64,000 bases of DNA from Sipunculus nudus. Taxonomy: Eukaryota; Annelida; Sipuncula; Golfingiida; Sipunculidae. A program made the translations under genes and the position numbers. Position 1 is the stretch's first letter; every line of letters starts with the position of its first letter. Where the stretch lies: the NCBI GenBank assembly GCA_026874595.1, contig CM049308.1:79154124-79218123 (forward strand), in the 5' to 3' direction. This document shows positions 52,830-64,000 of the stretch, one piece after another. The notes beneath the pieces were generated by a model. The model did no database searches and was not told the origin of the DNA. It was given only the letters and a program-made list of their open reading frames with translations.

Positions 52830-54365
52830 AACACGTCATCCTCATCTAGGTGTTTCTTTCGCTTTCCCAAATATTTTCTATATGAAACTAAATTCACATG
52901 ATATCAAAATATAAATAATCAATATATTTTACTGACAATAACTACTGATAATGTGAGTTTTCCACATAAACTATTATTGAAATCTTACAGAATTTTATAG
53001 AAATCATGAATAAAAATAAATAAATTTACAAGTTATATTTAAGTAGTTTAGATTATCATGGTAATTTAAATTACTTTATACCGATCAATATTTTTTCACA
53101 TAAAGCTGGGGTTTTTTCTCTCCCGGGGGAATTTCGGGCTGGACGGGTGAAACCTGCTGCCGTTATTTTCATAATTTCCGATTCAGAATATTGACCGCTC
53201 TTCCGTAGTTCACGTTGTTTGTGAGAGATGGCGCTGCGATAGCACTTCACTGAAGAAATCAGAATGTAATTTTCTAAGAATTTATGGCGAAATATATAAA
53301 ACAATACCCCCTTAAGGACACATGTGCTTGGCATCGTTCCCGAAGGTCGAAGACCAAACACGGGCATATCCAGGCGTGGCCACAGAGAATTAGCGTAACA
53401 AAATCGGCTGGTAACACCGCCGTTTCTAGATATAGAAACAATATATAAATATTCCTAAAGTCATAATATGACGACAGTCGGGTTTTATTTTCTTTCATAG
53501 AGGAAATTAACATTAGCTTCTAAATTCTATGAAAAACATTCATTGATCACAACTATACTTCAATAAATTTGCCACAAGATGTTCCATACCTTATATTTAA
53601 ACAAAATAGGCATAAATTATACAAAATGAACATTAAAATATTATTAAAGATTGTCCATAAAATTTGAAAATATCTTCAAAGATAATATGACTCATCTGTT
53701 GATATCCCATGTTTTTTACCGAGTGCGACAACTTTTACGCACACAATTGTGATAGGAATGTAACATTAATAGAAAATGACATGAACTTTCCTTATTTCCG
53801 ATGACAAAACAATTATTTCCAACAGATACACTCCGTCTGTCACAATTTCCTGGAAATTTCTGTGTCAACGGACCATCGGCTAGCCTGAACGATAATTCCG
53901 CTGAGCGGTCATTACGACCACACATTAAATCAGCCGTCGAAGTTGACTGATCTGGCCAAAACGGAAATTTACTCAAAATATTCTCAACACTGTCAACATC
54001 AATGAGTTTATGATTGATCATTCCCAAACAAAACAACTTTAAGATATTCTGAATCGGCTTTTTATTCACCTAGATCACGCACGGTGCCGTCATCTGTTGG
54101 CGGCCACCAAAATAACGGGAAAATACCTGCCATGTACCCGACACACCATCTCTCGCTTGGCCGCCTCTGAGTAGTTCCACATGAGTACCTTAATGAGTAC
54201 CTCACTGAGCAGTAATTGCGCATATCTCACCAGGCAAAGCGACTTCCACGCGCGCTACCTCTGACAACTGAACGAACTTATCTGACACGTGACAGACATA
54301 CCACTGACACACCGCTACGAAACAATTCAGCTCCACGTGTGATTAACCTGTCACCTCGCATCTCA

Positions 54366-54372
54366 TATATAC
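54366..54372 (+). promoter_or_regulatory. TATA box, cassette 2
   Basis: Same motif and 82-bp distance to the ATG as cassette 1. Confidence 0.7.
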
Positions 54373-54447
54373 AGCTCCCACCACTCCAGCACTTCATATC
54401 CTGATTCTCCACACAACGAGTATCAACGTTCACAACAAAGCTCCGTC

Positions 54448-54807
54448 ATGCGCTTCATGCACCAATCTGACGCTGCTCCCTCCAGTATGGACACGGGTCT
54501 TTTGCAGTTCCGCTTTGACAGCACCAAACCCAAGTTTGAGAAAGCTTGTCAGCAACTCGTGCTGCTCAACAACACAATCAAATCCCTTGAAGTTCGTTAC
54601 AAGCGAGCTGTAAAAAGAAACAACAAAGTCTTCCGTCACAACCTGCGTGCCAAGCTTGCTGCTGTCGAGGGACTGCGGACGTTGCTGCACCAGTATACCT
54701 GTCGCAAGGCTGATCAACTGGATCAGATGGAAGCTCAGCTCAGCCGTACTACTGTGACAGCCAGCGAAGTCTCCATGGAGACTATGGAGAACATGCTTTA
54801 TACTTAA
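54448..54807 (+). CDS. Cassette gene 2
   Basis: 119 residues and apparently the array consensus: it has Asp at residue 89 and Glu at 111. It matches the gene at 60510 at the protein level. Intact. Confidence 0.78.
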   Translation: MRFMHQSDAAPSSMDTGLLQFRFDSTKPKFEKACQQLVLLNNTIKSLEVRYKRAVKRNNKVFRHNLRAKLAAVEGLRTLLHQYTCRKADQLDQMEAQLSRTTVTASEVSMETMENMLYT

Positions 54808-54847
54808 AACTTCAAAACCGTAAAATACAGTGTCACGGAAAACAAAA

Positions 54848-54863
54848 TGCTCTTTTCAGAGCA
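54848..54863 (+). promoter_or_regulatory. Histone-type 3'-end stem-loop, cassette 2
   Basis: Identical 16-nt hairpin, 41 nt after the stop. Confidence 0.85.
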
Positions 54864-56399
54864 AACACGTCATCCTCATCTAGGTGTTTCTTTCGCTTTC
54901 CCAAATATTTTCTATATGAAACTAAATTCACATGATATCAAAATATAAATAATCAATATATTTTACTGACAATAACTACTGATAATGTGAGTTTTTCACA
55001 GAAACTATTATTGAAATCTTACAGAATTTTATAGAAATCATGAATAAAAATAAATAAATTTACAAGTTATATTTAAGTAGTTTAGATTATCATGGTAATT
55101 TAAATTACTTTATACCGATCAATATTTTTTCACATAAAGCTGGGGTTTTTTCTCTCCCGGGGGAATTTCGGGCTGGACGGGTGAAACCTGCTGCCGTTAT
55201 TTTCATAATTTCCGATTCAGAATATTGACCGCTCTTCCGTAGTTCACGTTGTTTGTGAGAGATGGCGCTGCGATAGCACTTCACTGAAGAAATCAGAATG
55301 TCATTTTCTAAGAATTTATGGCGAAATATATAAAACAATACCCCCTTAAGGACACATGTGCTTGGCATCGTTCCCGAAGGTCGAAGACCAAACACGGGCA
55401 TATCCAGGCGTGGCCACAGAGAATTAGCGTAACAAAATCGGCTGGTAACACCGCCGTTTCTAGATATAGAAATAATATATAAATATTCCTAAAGTCATAA
55501 TATGACGACAGTCGCGTTTTATTTTCTTTCATAGAGGAAATTAACATTAGCTTCTAAATTCTATGAAAAACATTCATTGATCACAACTATACTTCAATAA
55601 ATTTGCCACAAGATGTTCCATACCTTATATTTAAACAAAATAGGCATAAATTATACAAAATGAACATTAAAAATATTATTAAAGATTGTCCATAAAATTT
55701 GAAAATGTCTTCAAAGATAACATGACTCATCTGTTGATATCCCATGTTTTTTACCGAATGCGACATCTTTTACGCACACAATTGTGATAGGAATGTAACA
55801 TTAATAGAAAATGACATGAACTTTCCTTTTTCCGATGACAAAACAATTATTTCCAACAGATACACTCCGTCTGTCACAATTTCCTGGAAATGTCTGTGTC
55901 AACGGACCATCGGCTAGCCTGAACGTTAATTCCGCTGAGCGGTCATTATGACCAAACATTAAATCAGCCGTCGAAGTTGACTGACCTGGCCAAAACGGAA
56001 ATTTACTCAAAATATTCTCAACACTGTCAACATCAATGAGTTTATGATTGATCATTCCCAAACAAAACAACTTTAAGATATTCCGAATCGGCTTTTTATT
56101 CACCTAGATCACGCACGGTGCCGTCATCTGTTGGCGGCCACCAAAATAACGGGAAAATACCTGCCATGTACCCGACCCACCATCTCTCGCTTGGCCGCCT
56201 CTGAGTAGTTCCACATGAGTACCTTAATGAGTACCTCACTGAGTAGTAATTGCGCATATCTCACCAGGCAAAGCGACTTCCACGCGCGCTACCTCTGACA
56301 ACTGAACGAACTTATCTGACATTTGACAGACATACCACTGACACACCGCTACGAAACACCTCAGCTCCACGTGTGATTAACCTGTCACCTCGAATCTCA

Positions 56400-56406
56400 T
56401 ATATAC
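56400..56406 (+). promoter_or_regulatory. TATA box, cassette 3
   Basis: Same motif and distance. The upstream CACGTG of the GACACGTGACAG block is changed to ATTTG here, as in cassette 5. Confidence 0.7.
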
Positions 56407-56481
56407 AGCTCCCACCACTCCAGTACTTCATATCCTGATTCTCCACACAACGAGTATCAACGTTCACAACAAAGCTCCGTC

Positions 56482-56841
56482 ATGCGCTTCATGCACCAAT
56501 CTGACGCTGCTCCCTCCAGTATGGACACGGGTCTTTTGCAGTTCCGCTTTGACAGCACCAAACCCAAGTTTGAGAAAGCTTGTCAGCAACTCGTGCTGCT
56601 CAACAACACAATCAAATCCCTTGAAGTTCGTTACAAGCGAGCTGTAAAAAGAAACAACAAAGTCTTCCGTCACAACCTGCGTGCCAAGCTTGCTGCTGTC
56701 GAGGGACTGCGGACGTTGCTGCACCAGTATACCTGTCGCAAGGCTAATCAACTTGATCAGATGGAAGCTCAGCTCAGCCGTACCACTGTGACAGCCAGCG
56801 AAGTCTCCATGGAGACTATGGAGAACATGCTTTATACTTAA
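56482..56841 (+). CDS. Cassette gene 3
   Basis: 119 residues, intact, with Asn instead of Asp at residue 89. The following spacer lacks about 45 bp (near 57230), as does the spacer after cassette 5. Confidence 0.78.
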   Translation: MRFMHQSDAAPSSMDTGLLQFRFDSTKPKFEKACQQLVLLNNTIKSLEVRYKRAVKRNNKVFRHNLRAKLAAVEGLRTLLHQYTCRKANQLDQMEAQLSRTTVTASEVSMETMENMLYT

Positions 56842-56881
56842 AACTTCAAAACCGTGAAATACAGTGTCACGGAAAACAAAA

Positions 56882-56897
56882 TGCTCTTTTCAGAGCA
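56882..56897 (+). promoter_or_regulatory. Histone-type 3'-end stem-loop, cassette 3
   Basis: Identical hairpin, 41 nt after the stop. Confidence 0.85.
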
Positions 56898-58392
56898 AAC
56901 ACGTCATCCTCATCTAGGTGTTTCTTTCACTTTCCCAAATATTTACTAAAAGAAACTAAATTCACATGATATCAAAATATAAATAATCAATATATTTACT
57001 GACAATAACTACTGATAATGTGAGTTTTCCACAGAAATTATTATTGAAATCTGACAGAATTTTATAGAAATCATGAATAAAAATAAATCAATTTAAAAGT
57101 TAAATTTAAGTCGTTTAGATTATCATGGTAATTTAAATTTCTTTATACCGTTCAATATTTTCCCACATAAAGCTGGGGTTTTTTCTCTCCCGGGGGAATT
57201 TCGGGCTGGACGGGTGAAACAAGCTGCCGATATTCACGTTGTTTGTGAGAGATGGCGCTGCGATAGCACTTCACTGAAGAAATCAGAATGTCATTTTCAA
57301 AGAATTTATGGCAAAATATATAAAACAATACCCCCCTTAGGACACATGTGCTTGGCATCGTTCCCGAAGGTCGAAGACCAAACACGGGCATATCCAGGCG
57401 TGGCCACAGAGAATTAGCGTAACAAAATCGGCTGGTAACACCGCCGTTTCTAGATATAGAAATAACATATAAATATTCCTAGAGTCATAATATGACGACA
57501 GTCGAGTTTTATTTTCTTTCATAGAGGAAATTAACTTTAGCTTCTAAATTCTATGAAAAACATTCAGTGATCACAACTATACTCAAATAAATTTGCAACA
57601 AGATGTTCCATACCTTATATATAAACAAAATAGGCATAAATTCTACAAAATGAACATCAAAAATATTATTAAAGATTGTCCACAAAATTTGAAAATATCA
57701 TCAAAGATAATATGACTCATCTGTTGATATCCCATGTTTTTTACCGAGTGCGACATCTTTTACGCACGCAATTGTGATAGGAATGTAATATTAATAGAAA
57801 ATGACACGAACTTTCCTTTTTTTCCGATGACAAAACAATTATTTTCCAACAGATACACTCCGTCTGTCACAATTTCCTGGAAATGTCTGTGTCAACGGAC
57901 CATCGGCTAGCCTGAACGATTATTCCGCTGAGCGGTCATTACGACCAAACATTAAATCAGCCGTTGAAGTTGACTGACCTGGCCAAAACGGAAATTTACT
58001 CAAAATATTCTCAACACTGTCAACATCAATGAGTTTATGATTGATCATTCCCAAACAAAACATCTTTAAGATATTCTGAATCGGCTTTTTATTCACCTAG
58101 ATCACGCACGGTTCCGTCATCTGTTTGCGGCCACCAAAATAACGGGAAAATACCTGCCATGTACCCGACCCACCATCTCTCGCTTGGCCGCCTCTGAGTA
58201 GTTCCACATGAGTACCTTAATGAGTACCTCACTGAGTAGTACTTGCACATATCTCACCAGGCTCAGCGACTTCCACGCGCGCTACCTCTGACAACTGAAC
58301 GAACTTATCTGACACGTGACAGACATACCACTGACACACCGCTACGAAACACCTCAGCTCCACGTGTGATTAACCTGTCACCTCGCATCTCA

Positions 58393-58399
58393 TATATAC
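58393..58399 (+). promoter_or_regulatory. TATA box, cassette 4
   Basis: Same motif and distance; both CACGTG boxes are present. Confidence 0.7.
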
Positions 58400-58474
58400 A
58401 GCTCCCACCACTCCAGCACTTCATATCCTGATTCTACACACAACGAATATCAACGTTCACAACAAAGCTCCGTC

Positions 58475-58834
58475 ATGCGCTTCATGCGCCAATCTGACGC
58501 TGCTCCCTCATGTATGGACACGGGTTTTTTGCAGTTCCGCTTTGACAGCACCAAACCCAAGTTTGAGAAAGCTTGTCAGCAACTCGTGCTGCTCAACAAC
58601 ACAATCAAATCCCTTGAAGTTCGTTACAAGCGAGCTGTAAAAAGAAACAACAAAGTCTTCCGTCACAACCTGCGTGCCAAGCTTGCTGCTGTCGAGGGAC
58701 TGCGGACGTTGATGCACCAGTATACCTGTCGCAAGGCTAATCAACTGGATCAGATGGAAGCTCAGCTCAGCCGTACTACTGTGACAGCCAGCGAAGTCTC
58801 CATGGAGACCATGGAGAACATGCTCTATACTTAA
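58475..58834 (+). CDS. Cassette gene 4
   Basis: The most changed intact copy: Arg at residue 5, Cys at 13, Phe at 18, Met at 80 and Asn at 89. The frame remains open. Arg5 and Cys13 are shared with cassette 6. Confidence 0.78.
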   Translation: MRFMRQSDAAPSCMDTGFLQFRFDSTKPKFEKACQQLVLLNNTIKSLEVRYKRAVKRNNKVFRHNLRAKLAAVEGLRTLMHQYTCRKANQLDQMEAQLSRTTVTASEVSMETMENMLYT

Positions 58835-58874
58835 AACTTCAAAACCGTGAAATACAGTGTCACGGAAAACAAAA

Positions 58875-58890
58875 TGCTCTTTTCAGAGCA
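58875..58890 (+). promoter_or_regulatory. Histone-type 3'-end stem-loop, cassette 4
   Basis: Identical hairpin, 41 nt after the stop. Confidence 0.85.
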
Positions 58891-60427
58891 AACACGTCAT
58901 CCTCATCTAGGTGTTTCTTTCGCTTTCCCAAATATTTTCTATATGAAACTAAATTCACATGATATCAAAATATAAATAATCAATATATTTTACTGACAAT
59001 AACTACTGATAATGTGAGTTTTCCACAGAAACTATTATTGAAATATGACAGAATTTTATAGAAATCATGAATAAAAATAAATAAATTTACAAGTTATATT
59101 TAAGTCGTTTAGATTATCATGGTAATTTAAATTACTTTATACCGATCAATATTTTTTCACATAAAGCTGGGGGTTTTTCTCTCCCGGGGGAATTTCGGGC
59201 TGGACGGGTGAAACCTGCTGCCGTTATTTTCATAATTTCCGATTCAGAATATTGACCGCTCTTCCGTAGTTCACGTTGTTTGTGAGAGATGGCGCTGCGA
59301 TAGCACTTCACTGAAGAAATCAGAATGTCATTTTCAAAGAATTTATGGCGAAATATATAAAACAATACCCCCCTTAGGACACATGTGCTTGGCATCGTTC
59401 CCGAAGGTCGAAGACCAAACACGGGCATATCCAGGCCTGGCCACAGAGAATTAGCGTAACAAAATCGGCTGGTAACACCGCCGTTTCTAGATATAGAAAT
59501 AATATATAAATATTCCTAAAGTCATAATATGACGACAGTCGCGTTTTATTTTCTTTCATAGAGGAAAATAACATTAGCTTCTAAATTCTATGAAAAACTT
59601 TCATTGATCACAACTATACTTCAATAAATTTGCCACAAGATGTTCCATACCTTATATTTAAACAAAATAGGCATAAATTATACAAAATGAACATTAAAAA
59701 TATTATTAAAGATTGTCCATAAAATTTGAAAATGTCTTCAAAGATAACATGACTCATCTGTTGATATCCCATGTTTTTTACCGAATGCGACATCTTTTAC
59801 GCACACAATTGTGATAGGAATGTAACATTAATAGAAAATGACATGAACTTTCCTTATTTCCGATGACAAAACAATTATTTCCAACAGATACACTCCGTCT
59901 ATCACAATTTCCTGGAAATGTCTGTGTCAACGGACCATCGGCTAGCCTGAACGATAATTCCGCTGAGCGGTCATTATGACCAAACATTAAATCAGCCGTC
60001 GAAGTTGACTGACCTGGCCAAAACGGAAATTTACTCAAAATATTCTCAACACTGTCAACATCAATGAGTTTATGATTGATCATTCCCAAACAAAACAACT
60101 TTAAGATATTCCGAATCGGCTTTTTATTCACCTAGATCACGCACGGTGCCGTCATCTGTTGGCGGCCACCAAAATAACGGGAAAATACCTGCCATGTACC
60201 CGACCCACCATCTCTCGCTTGGCCGCCTCTGAGTAGTTCCACATGAGTACCTTAATGAGTACCTCACTGAGTAGTAATTGCGCATATCTCACCAGGCAAA
60301 GCGACTTCCACGCGCGCTACCTCTGACAACTGAACGAACTTATCTGACATTTGACAGACATACCACTGACACACCGCTACGAAACACCTCAGCTCCACGT
60401 GTGATTAACCTGTCACCTCGAATCTCA

Positions 60428-60434
60428 TATATAC
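60428..60434 (+). promoter_or_regulatory. TATA box, cassette 5
   Basis: Same motif and distance; first E-box lost as in cassette 3. Confidence 0.7.
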
Positions 60435-60509
60435 AGCTCCCACCACTCCAGCACTTCATATCCTGATTCTCCACACAACGAGTATCAACGTTCACAACAA
60501 AGCTCCGTC

Positions 60510-60869
60510 ATGCGCTTCATGCACCAATCTGACGCTGCTCCCTCCAGTATGGACACGGGTCTTTTGCAGTTCCGCTTTGACAGCACCAAACCCAAGTTTG
60601 AGAAAGCTTGTCAGCAACTCGTGCTGCTCAACAACACAATCAAATCCCTTGAAGTTCGTTACAAGCGAGCTGTAAAAAGAAACAACAAAGTCTTCCGTCA
60701 CAACCTGCGTGCCAAGCTTGCTGCTGTCGAGGGACTGCGGACGTTGCTGCACCAGTATACCTGTCGCAAGGCTGATCAACTGGATCAGATGGAAGCTCAG
60801 CTCAGCCGTACCACTGTGACAGCCAGCGAAGTTTCCATGGAGACTATGGAGAACATGCTTTATACTTAA
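60510..60869 (+). CDS. Cassette gene 5
   Basis: 119 residues and identical to cassette gene 2 at the protein level. Silent changes include GTT for GTC in the EVSM stretch. Confidence 0.78.
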   Translation: MRFMHQSDAAPSSMDTGLLQFRFDSTKPKFEKACQQLVLLNNTIKSLEVRYKRAVKRNNKVFRHNLRAKLAAVEGLRTLLHQYTCRKADQLDQMEAQLSRTTVTASEVSMETMENMLYT

Positions 60870-60909
60870 AACTTTAAACCCGTGAAATACAGTGTCACGG
60901 AAAACAAAA

Positions 60910-60925
60910 TGCTCTTTTCAGAGCA
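60910..60925 (+). promoter_or_regulatory. Histone-type 3'-end stem-loop, cassette 5
   Basis: Identical hairpin, 41 nt after the stop. Confidence 0.85.
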
Positions 60926-62401
60926 AACACGTCATCCTCATCTAGGTGTTTCTTTCGCTTTCCCAAATATTTACTATATGAAACTAAATTCACATGATAT
61001 CAAAATATAAATAATCAATATATTTTACTGACAATAACTACTGATAATGTGAGTTTTCCACAGAAACTATTATTGAAATCTTACAGAATTTTATAGAAAT
61101 CATGAATAAAAATAAATAAATTTACAAGTTATATTTAAGTCGTTTAGATTATCATGGTAATTTAAATTACTTTATACCGATCAATATTTTTTAACATAAA
61201 GCTGGGGTTTTTTCTCTCCCGGGGGAATTTCGGGCTGGACGGGTGAAACCTGCTGCCGATATTCACGTTGTTTGTGAGAGAAGGCGCTGCGATAGCACTT
61301 CACTGAAGAAATCAGAATGTCATTTTCAAAGAATTTATGGCGAAATATATAAAACAATACCCCCCTTAGGACACATGTGCTTGGCATCGTTCCCGAAGGT
61401 CGAAGACCAAACACGGGCATATCCAGGCGTGGCCACAGAGAATTAGCGTAACAAAATCGGCTGGTAACACCGCCGTTTCTAGATATAGCAATAATATATA
61501 AATATTCCTAAAGTCATAATATGACGACAGTCGCGTTTTATTTTCTTTCATAGAGGAAATTAACATTAGCTTCTTAATTCTATGAAAAACATTCATTGAT
61601 CACAACTATACTCCAATAAATTTGCCACAAGATGTTCCATACCTTATATTTAAACAAAATAGGCATAAATTATACAAAATGAACATTAAAAATATTATTA
61701 AAGATTGTCCATAAAATTTGAAAATATCTTCAAAGATAATATGACTCATCTGTTGATATCCCATGTTTTTTACCGAGTGCGACATCTTTTACGCACACAA
61801 TTGTGATAGGAATGTAACATTAATAGAAAATGACATGAACTTTCCTTATTTCCGATGACAAAACAATTATTTTCCAACAGATACACTCCGTCTGTCACAA
61901 TTTCCTGGAAATTTCTGTGTCAACGGACCATCGGCTAGGCTGAACGATTACGGCCAAACATTAAATCAGCCGTCGAAGTTGACTGACCTGGCCGAAACGG
62001 AAATTTACTCAAAATATTCTCAACACTGTCAATATCAATGAGTTTATGATTGATCATTCCCAAACAAAACAACTTTAAGATATTCCGAATCGGCTTTTTA
62101 TTCACCTAGATCACGCACGGTGCCGTCATCTGTTGGCGGCCACCAAAATAACGGGAAAATACCTGCCATGTACCCGACCCACCATCTCTCGCTTGGCCGC
62201 CTCTGAGTAGTTCCACATGAGTACCTTAATGAGTACCTCACTGAGTAGTAATTGCGCATATCTCACCAGGCAAAGCGACTTCCACGCGCGCTACCTCTGA
62301 CAACTGAACGAACTTATCTGACACGTGACAGACATACCACTGACACACCGCTACGAAACACCTCAGCTCCACGTGTGATTAACCTGTCACCTCGCATCTC
62401 A

Positions 62402-62408
62402 TATATAC
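62402..62408 (+). promoter_or_regulatory. TATA box, cassette 6
   Basis: Same motif and distance; both CACGTG boxes are present. Confidence 0.7.
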
Positions 62409-62483
62409 AGCTCCCACCACTCCAGCACTTCATATCCTGATTCTCCACACAACGAGTATCAACGTTCACAACAAAGCTCCGTC

Positions 62484-62843
62484 ATGCGCTTCATGCGCCA
62501 ATCTGACGCTGCTCCCTCATGTATGGAAACGGGTCTTTTGCAGTTCCGCTTTGACAGCACCCAACCCAAGTTTGAGAAAGCTTGTCAGCAACTCGTGCTG
62601 CTCAACAACACAATCAAATCCCTTGAAGTTCGTTACAAGCGAGCTGTAAAAAGAAACAACAAAGTCTTCCGTCACAACCTGCGTGCCAAGCTTGCTGCTG
62701 TCGAGGGACTGCGGACGTTGCTGCACCAGTATACCTGTCGCAAGGCTGATCAACTGGATCAGATGGAAGCTCAGCTCAGCCGTACTACTGTGACAGCCAG
62801 CGAAGTCTCCATGGAGACTATGGAGAACATGCTTTATACTTAA
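62484..62843 (+). CDS. Cassette gene 6
   Basis: 119 residues, intact. It has Arg5 and Cys13 like cassette 4, plus Glu15 and Gln27 of its own. Its downstream spacer matches the spacer after cassette 2 (for example GAACGTTAATTCC at 63957). Confidence 0.78.
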   Translation: MRFMRQSDAAPSCMETGLLQFRFDSTQPKFEKACQQLVLLNNTIKSLEVRYKRAVKRNNKVFRHNLRAKLAAVEGLRTLLHQYTCRKADQLDQMEAQLSRTTVTASEVSMETMENMLYT

Positions 62844-62883
62844 AACTTCAAAACCGTAAAATACAGTGTCACGGAAAACAAAA

Positions 62884-62899
62884 TGCTCTTTTCAGAGCA
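62884..62899 (+). promoter_or_regulatory. Histone-type 3'-end stem-loop, cassette 6
   Basis: Identical hairpin, 41 nt after the stop. Confidence 0.85.
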
Positions 62900-64000
62900 A
62901 ACACGTCATCCTCATCTAGGTGTTTCTTTCGCTTTCCCAAATATTTTCTATATGAAACTAAATTCACATGATATCAAAATATAAATAATCAATATATTTT
63001 ACTGACAATAACTACTGATAATGTGAGTTTTTCACAGAAACTATTATTGAAATCTTACAGAATTTTATAGAAATCATGAATAAAAATAAATAAATTTACA
63101 AGTTATATTTAAGTAGTTTAGATTATCATGGTAATTTAAATTACTTTATACCGATCAATATTTTTTCACATAAAGCTGGGGTTTTTTCTCTCCCGGGGGA
63201 ATTTCGGGCTGGACGGGTGAAACCTGCTGCCGTTATTTTCATAATTTCCGATTCAGAATATTGACCGCTCTTCCGTAGTTCACGTTGTTTGTGAGAGATG
63301 GCGCTGCGATAGCACTTCACTGAAGAAATCAGAATGTCATTTTCTAAGAATTTATGGCGAAATATATAAAACAATACCCCCTTAAGGACACATGTGCTTG
63401 GCATCGTTCCCGAAGGTCGAAGACCAAACACGGGCATATCCAGGCGTGGCCACAGAGAATTAGCGTAACAAAATCGGCTGGTAACACCGCCGTTTCTAGA
63501 TATAGAAATAATATATAAATATTCCTAAAGTCATAATATGACGACAGTCGCGTTTTATTTTCTTTCATAGAGGAAATTAACATTAGCTTCTAAATTCTAT
63601 GAAAAACATTCATTGATCACAACTATACTTCAATAAATTTGCCACAAGATGTTCCATACCTTATATTTAAACAAAATAGGCATAAATTATACAAAATGAA
63701 CATTGAAAATATTATTAAAGATTGTCCATAAAATTTGAAAATGTCTTCAAAGATAACATGACTCATCTGTTGATATCCCATGTTTTTTACCGAATGCGAC
63801 ATCTTTTACGCACACAATTGTGATAGGAATGTAACATTAATAGAAAATGACATGAACTTTCCTTTTTCCGATGACAAAACAATTATTTCCAACAGATACA
63901 CTCCGTCTGTCACAATTTCCTGGAAATGTCTGTGTCAACGGACCATCGGCTAGCCTGAACGTTAATTCCGCTGAGCGGTCATTATGACCAAACATTAAAT

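Larger units (their letters stand above)
50370..64000 (+). repeat. Head-to-tail array of about 2.03 kb gene cassettes
   Basis: Using the landmark CACCTAGATCACGCACGG, units start at 50408, 52034, 54067, 56101, 58094, 60129 and 62103. The spacings are 1626, 2033, 2034, 1993, 2035 and 1974 bp. The last unit runs off the window. Each of units 2-7 has the same order: upstream region, TATA box, 119-codon gene, histone-type stem-loop, long AT-rich spacer. The units are nearly identical with scattered substitutions and indels. Array homology begins at about 50370 next to repeat family R2. Confidence 0.97.

Noticed and set aside
53274-53513. 79-codon minus-strand frame in each cassette spacer (hydrophobic, LFLYLETAVLPADF)
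   Set aside because: It varies in start and end among units, has no upstream signals, and the solo copy lacks most of it. It is repeated because the spacer is.

Overview
The window looks like nuclear DNA of a lophotrochozoan, most likely a bivalve mollusc (inference). It is AT-rich and dense in interspersed repeats. Its protein genes are long single exons of families that are expanded in bivalves: a RING/B-box/NHL TRIM protein and transmembrane Toll-like receptors. It also carries a 2.6 kb repeat with the (CGTCC)n head and CCCATGGG tail seen in molluscan genomes. No bacterial or organellar genes are present.

Layout. 0.3-2.7 kb: one copy (A) of a segmental duplication with a 22-unit, 30-bp minisatellite. 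3.2-5.1 kb: an intact TRIM-like gene on the minus strand. 5-14 kb: repeat-rich DNA, including a truncated solo copy of the cassette that forms the array at the right end (10.28-11.35 kb) and a Harbinger-like MITE. 14.6-17.2 kb: an intact Toll-like receptor gene (minus). 17.5-30.6 kb: repeats, with a second MITE, a 2.6 kb molluscan element nested in an older repeat, a foldback element, and copy B of the segmental duplication (27.7-28.95 kb). 31.3-33.9 kb: a second, closely related Toll-like receptor gene broken by a nonsense codon. 34.2-46.8 kb: a young Ty3/gypsy-type retrotransposon in tandem form (LTR-internal-LTR-internal-LTR) with one 5-bp target duplication around the whole block. 46.8-50.4 kb: older repeats. 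50.4 kb to the end: a head-to-tail array of about 2.03 kb cassettes.

The array is the most unusual feature. Six units each carry an intact intronless 119-codon gene with a TATA box 82 bp before the ATG. The stop codon is followed 41 nt later by TGCTCTTTTCAGAGCA, which matches the 3'-end stem-loop of replication-dependent histone mRNAs (6-bp stem, UUUC loop, A-rich flanks). The encoded protein is a basic, helix-rich polypeptide that I do not recognise and that has no visible histone fold. A tandemly repeated, apparently non-histone gene with histone-like architecture would be worth confirming. A seventh, left-edge unit is degenerate, and cassette fragments lie elsewhere in the window, so the family is older than the array.

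The TRIM and Toll-like receptor genes suggest innate immune recognition and signalling, but nothing in the sequence shows that they work together or are co-regulated.
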